Origin: CAYGFH01 sp964356315
GTDB taxonomy: Bacteria > Patescibacteriota > Microgenomatia > UBA10105 > UBA927
Assembly (NCBI GenBank): GCA_964356315.1
Contig: CAYHHA010000052.1
Span: forward strand, 1-8,608
Direction of reading: 5' to 3'
Length of the DNA: 8,608 nt
Positions 5,676 through 8,608 of the stretch are shown here, one piece after another. A program made the translations under genes and the position numbers. The notes under the pieces are model-generated. The model saw only the letters and a program-made list of their open reading frames with translations. It was not told the DNA's origin and ran no database searches. Positions within the stretch are counted from its first letter, which is position 1. The number at the start of each line of letters is the position of its first letter.

Positions 5676-5688
5676 AGTATAGTTCGAT

Positions 5689-5717
5689 ATTGTACTGTAT
5701 AGTTACGTCGGTATCAA
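5689..5717 (-). promoter_or_regulatory. Promoter of the methyltransferase operon
   Basis: On the minus strand TTGATA (5712-5717), a 17-base spacer, then TACAAT (5689-5694). The ATG at 5675 is 13 bases past the -10 box, leaving a leader of only about 6 bases and no ribosome site, so the first gene is read nearly leaderless. Confidence 0.7.
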
Positions 5718-5798
5718 ATTAGGATATACTGCTACCCACATATGCGATTGGACGAATGATAGGAGCGTCAATTTGATCATCAATTTAATTTTGATCGC

Positions 5799-5804
5799 AA
5801 GGAG
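5799..5804 (+). promoter_or_regulatory. Strong ribosome binding site setting a TTG start
   Basis: AAGGAG is followed after 6 bases by TTG (5811-5813). The frame is open back to a TAG at 5760 but has no ATG there, so this site decides the start. Upstream, TTGATC recurs at 5773 and 5791 with GATCA/TGATC as an inverted pair; an operator is possible but unproven. A TATACT at 5725-5730 is the best -10 candidate, without a good -35. Confidence 0.6.
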
Positions 5805-5810
5805 ACAGAA

Positions 5811-6227
5811 TTGGCACATTTCTCTTGGGGGGATTTTGATGTGGATTTTGGGGGTCGCCACATGTCACTGCAGTTTTTATATGATGTGTATTCGTATTTT
5901 GGATCAGATATCCAGTTCGATCAGACAAACTGGGTAGTGCGCAAAAATGATATTCTTGTGCAACTCCATGTGTCTCAGAATATTCACGAGCCAAATACTG
6001 AAGATGTGCTACGCTCTTGGGTTGCAGCAAAATCGTTATTTCCTAAGATCGCAGGTGTGTGTAAAAAATATAACGGAACGTATGTAGTTTCTGCGACGGA
6101 CTACGATTTATCTAGAATCCTCAGTCATTTCATCCCGTCGTTTGAAGAAGTTGATGTGCTCGACCCTAAAGGTGGGATTGCGTCGATGATACAATCTCGA
6201 ATAGTCAATAGTCAGAGAACCGCCTAG
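5811..6227 (+). CDS. Orphan cytosolic protein, TTG start
   Basis: The product has 138 residues. It is rich in aromatic and acidic residues at the N-terminus (HFSWGDFDVDFGG), then mixed alpha/beta (LYDVYSYFGSDIQFDQTNWVVRKNDILVQLHVS, then VLRSWVAAKSLFPKIAGVCKKYNGTYVV). There is no signal peptide, membrane helix or catalytic motif I can name. The last 40 residues (LSRILSHFIPSFEEVDVLDPKGG) look helical. It is transcribed divergently from the methyltransferase operon and convergently with the 212-residue gene, and the palindrome at 6350-6367 could end both transcripts. A small regulator is one guess from its position; nothing in the sequence proves it. Confidence 0.6.
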   Translation: MAHFSWGDFDVDFGGRHMSLQFLYDVYSYFGSDIQFDQTNWVVRKNDILVQLHVSQNIHEPNTEDVLRSWVAAKSLFPKIAGVCKKYNGTYVVSATDYDLSRILSHFIPSFEEVDVLDPKGGIASMIQSRIVNSQRTA

Positions 6228-6240
6228 TTTTCCCGTTATG

Positions 6241-6411
6241 CTATCTCCCTGCGAGGATTTTATTCGCAATGCTCAGAAATTCTCTAAGTCCTCCCAATAG
6301 AGTATTTCCTTCGTTCAAATACCCCACATAGAATCGGGCGATGCGTAAGAAAAGGTTGAACCTTTTTATAAAATATCCAAAAAAAGCCGATTGTATCTCG
6401 AGATATTGCAC
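6241..6411 (-). CDS. Possible small basic/hydrophobic protein, weak evidence
   Basis: The minus-strand frame is open from 6471 to the TAG at 6241-6243. The only usual start is GTG at 6411, giving 56 residues with FFGYFIKRFNLFLRIARFY and a tail GGLREFLSIANKILAGR. It looks protein-like and could follow the 212-residue gene in one transcript. Against it: there is no ribosome site, it runs through the AAAGGTTGAACCTTT palindrome (coding KRFNLF), and a frame of this size can arise by chance. It may be the broken end of a longer gene. Confidence 0.25.
   Translation of the reverse strand: MQYLEIQSAFFGYFIKRFNLFLRIARFYVGYLNEGNTLLGGLREFLSIANKILAGR
6350..6367 (+). terminator. Palindrome usable as a two-way terminator
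   Basis: AAAAGG, loop TTGAA, CCTTTTT forms a short stem followed by T on the plus strand, and nearly the same on the minus strand. It lies between the convergent genes ending at 6227 and 6482. It is the same sequence as each half of the structure at 1420-1457. Confidence 0.45.
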
Positions 6412-6481
6412 CGTTTGATAGTAGCGAGGGTGTTGTTCGATTTGCGAATGATCGGATGGTCTCTGTATGTGTCAGTACTGA

Positions 6482-7120
6482 TTATTTGACCTGAGCTGAT
6501 TGGGGGATAGGAATATATGGCCTGCTAGTTCCTGTTCTGACCGTTGGCCTAGCTTCGCCGCCTCGTGGGTATATGCAGGACCCGTTTTCTCTATGGATTG
6601 CTCCGATTGCATTGAGTTGATGGACTGGAATCATGAACGTTTCAAATGTGTTGGAAAGCACATATGGATGATCTTCTTCTTCTAGTTTTCCCTCTGCATT
6701 GATATTTTTGTGCACTATCTGGGGATTTCTAAAAACAACCTCTCCGTACTTAGACAGCGTTGATTCTCCCCGTATTTCAATAATTTCGTTTTGATGTGTG
6801 GTTCGATCTCCTTTGTCGTCATTTCCTGCGACATCTTGAAATATAGTATTGGCTGGAAGCGAAATAATATACTGCTCATGTTCTTGGAGTCTGATCCGTT
6901 GTCGTGCCTCTCCCGATCCAATCCGAATGCGCCGTTTTAATTGTCTTTCGATTACCTGAGTTCCGTTGCGCGGAGTTCTTTGGTTTTTGAGCATGCGGGT
7001 TTTTTTATCAATACCCAGCACATGAGCATTTTCTATGCCATTTGTTTCGGGATGATGATCTTCAGGGAAGAGTAATACCCGAGGGGTAAGTGCTCTCTGT
7101 TGTCTTTCTGAATTGCTCAT
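6482..7120 (-). CDS. Orphan hydrophilic protein
   Basis: The product has 212 residues from ATG 7120 (MSNSERQQRALTPRVLLFP). The frame is open up to 7246, but the extra 42 residues look non-coding. It is rich in charged and polar residues: KNQRTPRNGTQVIERQLKRRIRIGS is basic, then EQYIISLPANTIFQDVAGNDDKGD and IIEIRGESTLSKYGEVVFRNPQIV look beta-like. The C-terminus is Pro/Arg-rich (SRPYIPIPQS). There is no membrane helix or known motif. The start has no ribosome site. A second frame beginning at ATG 7172, much nearer the promoter, reads MDESAPQVETCYLSKYHYEQ and stops at 7062 beside LLFPEDHHPE of this gene, so a frameshifted longer N-terminus is possible. Function unknown. Confidence 0.5.
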   Translation of the reverse strand: MSNSERQQRALTPRVLLFPEDHHPETNGIENAHVLGIDKKTRMLKNQRTPRNGTQVIERQLKRRIRIGSGEARQRIRLQEHEQYIISLPANTIFQDVAGNDDKGDRTTHQNEIIEIRGESTLSKYGEVVFRNPQIVHKNINAEGKLEEEDHPYVLSNTFETFMIPVHQLNAIGAIHRENGSCIYPRGGEARPTVRTGTSRPYIPIPQSAQVK

Positions 7121-7185
7121 AATGGTATTTTGACAAATAGCATGTCTCGACTTGAGGTGCGCTCTCGTCCATAATACGAGCCCGT

Positions 7186-7214
7186 AGTATAGCATAAACT
7201 GCTTGATTTGGGAA
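7186..7214 (-). promoter_or_regulatory. Extended -10 promoter for the minus-strand orphan
   Basis: On the minus strand TGC TATACT (7186-7194) is an extended -10 element, with TTCCCA (7209-7214) 17 bases upstream of TATACT as a weak -35. Transcription should start near 7179, 7 bases before the ATG at 7172 and about 60 before the ATG at 7120. A plus-strand TATACT at 7251-7256 makes 7130-7335 a divergent promoter region. Confidence 0.4.
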
Positions 7215-7299
7215 GGTGGGGATCGTGAGACCGTTGGAAGAAGCACAGCCTATACTACTATCAATTTTGCGGGAGTTGAGACGCCATGAGAGCTCTTTC

Positions 7300-7329
7300 T
7301 GGACAAGAGAGGGGTAGTATGACTAAGAT
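7300..7329 (+). promoter_or_regulatory. Candidate leaderless promoter of the b-subunit-like gene
   Basis: TGGACA (7300-7305), an 18-base spacer, then TAAGAT (7324-7329), 6 bases before ATG 7336, the same geometry as the Fic promoter but weaker. Alternatively transcription starts near 7263 from TATACT at 7251-7256. The mRNA would then carry a 12-codon leader ORF at 7319-7357 behind GAGGGG, overlapping the gene start. Confidence 0.35.
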
Positions 7330-7335
7330 AGAGGT

Positions 7336-8037
7336 ATGGATGCATATGTTGGTATAGGAGTTCTCTCTATCGTTTTACTTCAGGCTGGGATACTCGTGGT
7401 CCTTCTGATGCGACACAGCGATGATCCACACAGAGACGTACTTCTGGAGCAAGGAAAGAGGAAAACTAATAGCCTCCTGCATCGCGCGGTCCAGCAAGCA
7501 AATAAGATTCTCGTAGCGGCTGAGCTTAAAGGGATTAAGCTGATTTCCCAGCAAAAAATGTCGGGCAGTGAGCTGACCCGTGAATTTCAAACTCATCTGG
7601 CGTCTGTAGAAAAGGCATTGTCGGACCAGCTCGTGCGAAATGCGGAGCATGCCGAGACTACATACGAAGAATTCATCAAAGGGGCCGAGAAGGCCATCTC
7701 AGAGCACGTAGCGGCCAATGAAAAGATGCTCTCGGATAAATCAAATACCATGGTAGAGAAAACCTCCGAGATGCTGGGGGTGTTTACCAAGGAATTAGAA
7801 GAAAAGGTGAAAGGCGATATCGAAAAAAAGATGGTGGAAGCAACGAACGAAATAGAACAGTACAAACTGACCCGTATCCGCGTCATCGATGAGCGGATTG
7901 TCGATGTGCTTGAAGAAGTGCTTCAAGTGGTGTTGGAGAAAAAGTTATCCCTCGCAGATCAAAGTGATCTGGTATACAAAGCGCTAGAACAGGCAAAGAG
8001 GGAACATGCGTTTGGGGGGAAGCCAGAAATCAGATAA
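7336..8037 (+). CDS. atpF: F-type ATP synthase subunit b-like protein
   Basis: The product has 233 residues. One N-terminal membrane helix (about 6-25, GIGVLSIVLLQAGILVVLLM) is followed by an almost uninterrupted hydrophilic helix to about 205, rich in Glu/Lys/Ala (for example AHAETTYEEFIKGAEKAI-type heptads, then EKTSEMLGVFTKELEEKVKG). This is the architecture of subunit b, which forms the peripheral stalk holding F1 to the Fo a-subunit. At 233 residues it is longer than the usual 150-170. The call depends on this layout and on the next gene resembling subunit delta, the normal b partner; the primary sequence is too diverged to be certain. Subunits a and c are not upstream, where they usually are. 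A gene-neutral alternative is any single-helix coiled-coil membrane protein. Confidence 0.6.
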   Translation: MDAYVGIGVLSIVLLQAGILVVLLMRHSDDPHRDVLLEQGKRKTNSLLHRAVQQANKILVAAELKGIKLISQQKMSGSELTREFQTHLASVEKALSDQLVRNAEHAETTYEEFIKGAEKAISEHVAANEKMLSDKSNTMVEKTSEMLGVFTKELEEKVKGDIEKKMVEATNEIEQYKLTRIRVIDERIVDVLEEVLQVVLEKKLSLADQSDLVYKALEQAKREHAFGGKPEIR

Positions 8038-8056
8038 CAAGGGATAAGTAGTATGC

Positions 8057-8095
8057 AGTAAGGGATCCCTAACTTCATTCTACGTACCCCTTACT
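8057..8095 (+). other. Stem-loop between the b-like and delta-like genes
   Basis: AGTAAGGG (8057-8064) is complementary to CCCTTACT (8088-8095), enclosing 23 bases. The smaller palindrome AGGGATCCCT (8061-8070) and an upstream GTAGT (8048-8052) facing ACTAC (8093-8097) offer competing pairings. With no T run it is not a clear terminator; it may tune the ratio of the two proteins or protect the mRNA. The delta start has no ribosome site. Confidence 0.4.
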
Positions 8096-8105
8096 ACACT
8101 TGTGT

Positions 8106-8608
8106 ATGTCCAAAGAAAAACTGCTCGAAACCATACTGGTCGGTACATTCACGAAAGTCGATGCGCATCGGCGTATACGACTTTGGCGGGAATTTTTGGA
8201 GCAGAAGTATTTTGGCAAAGGGAAAAAAGCCGTGCTACTGGAATTTCTAAAAACCAAAGGGGCGGAGGTAGGGGATATTGAGGCCATTGATACGTGGGGA
8301 GAGGGATTTTACAACTCTTTTGATAAAGATAATGCGTACGAACTTACCGATGTGCTGACGGAATCATTGAAAAGTTTGGCGCTTATCTCTCTCTATATCC
8401 CATTTGAGTCGTCAGAAAAGGATAATAAACGCTTTGGAGAATGGGTTCGGGGGAATATAGACAAATATGCACTCATAGAGATTCATGTCGACGCTCAGGT
8501 ATTTGGAGGCTGTGCTGTTTCAGTAGATGGGCGATACTACGACTTTAGTTTACGCCATAGGCTTGAAGGACATACGCAAGATATCCATGGGATTTTGGAG
8601 AAGTATGT
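8106..8608 (+). CDS. atpH: F-type ATP synthase subunit delta-like protein, 3' end beyond the window
   Basis: A frame of 167 residues starts at ATG 8106 and is open to the right edge. The N-terminal 110 residues are helical and charged. Residues about 128-160 (ALIEIHVDAQVFGGCAVSVDG, then RYYDFSLRHRLEGH) match the C-terminal signature of subunit delta/OSCP: a strand, 'GG' plus beta turn, 'D.S...RL'. Delta caps the top of F1 and clamps subunit b, so the gene order b-delta agrees, and alpha, gamma, beta and epsilon would be expected to the right. The usual length is about 175-180 residues, so only a few are missing. The N-terminal domain is diverged. There is a 68-base gap after the b-like gene, larger than usual within such operons. 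Confidence 0.65.
   Translation, partial: MSKEKLLETILVGTFTKVDAHRRIRLWREFLEQKYFGKGKKAVLLEFLKTKGAEVGDIEAIDTWGEGFYNSFDKDNAYELTDVLTESLKSLALISLYIPFESSEKDNKRFGEWVRGNIDKYALIEIHVDAQVFGGCAVSVDGRYYDFSLRHRLEGHTQDIHGILEKY

Noticed and set aside
6375..6487. A 40-codon plus-strand frame ending DSSEGVVRFANDRMVSV slightly resembles SVTFSLANDLVTV of the orphan at 1477-2307, suggesting a second copy.
   Set aside because: Only a short AND core and scattered hydrophobics agree; it has no start, and antisense frames over the same bases look equally protein-like.
7319..7357. A 12-codon leader ORF (MTKIEVWMHMLV) before the b-like gene as a true attenuator.
   Set aside because: It has a good ribosome site but no run of regulatory codons or terminator, and it exists only if transcription starts well upstream; mentioned within the promoter entry.

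Overview
The window looks like an accessory region of a small-genome bacterium, most likely a member of the Candidate Phyla Radiation (Patescibacteria). This rests on family knowledge plus what is visible. Several genes have a near-consensus sigma-70 promoter whose -10 box lies only 5-13 bases before the start codon, so their mRNAs would be leaderless or nearly so. TTG and GTG starts occur. Intergenic DNA carries heptamer repeats and an AAAGGTTGAACCTTT palindrome. Most proteins are orphans. TGA works as a normal stop here (for example in the GTGA and ATGA gene overlaps), which argues against the TGA=Gly code of Gracilibacteria/Absconditabacteria. No rRNA, tRNA, CRISPR array, transposase or integrase was seen.

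Layout. (1) 1-308, minus strand: the 5' part of a small three-helix membrane protein that runs off the left edge. (2) 430-1408, plus strand: a promoter, two heptamer-repeat arrays, and a secreted membrane-anchored protein. Its signal peptide is written in the second array, and its C-terminus is a helical hairpin resembling the ATP synthase c-subunit loop and second helix but lacking the ion-binding carboxylate. (3) 1409-2770: a palindrome, then two translationally coupled orphan genes, then a relic of the last 12 codons of gene 2. The orphan pair is therefore bracketed by direct copies of that gene's 3' end. (4) 2772-3840, plus strand: a Fic AMP-transferase fused to a MerR-like DNA-binding domain, behind a strong leaderless-type promoter. 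(5) 3848-5717, minus strand: a promoter, a class I methyltransferase-like gene, and an overlapping orphan gene split by a -1 frame change at a run of seven T. (6) 5811-6227, plus strand: an orphan gene. (7) 6241-7194, minus strand: an orphan 212-residue gene with a possible small downstream ORF. (8) 7300-8608, plus strand: a b-subunit-like protein and a delta-subunit-like protein, probably the start of an F1Fo ATP synthase operon that continues off the right edge.

How they fit together. The clearest functional unit is the b-delta pair, the peripheral stalk of ATP synthase. Fo a and c are not adjacent to it. The Fic-MerR protein could be a self-regulating toxin or signalling enzyme. The methyltransferase and its coupled partner probably act together on an unknown substrate. 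The most unusual structure is the heptamer-repeat start region of the c-like gene, together with the duplicated 3' end of that gene around an orphan cassette. All functional statements beyond the Fic motif, the methyltransferase motif and the ATP synthase resemblance are inference from reading the sequence; no database search was possible.
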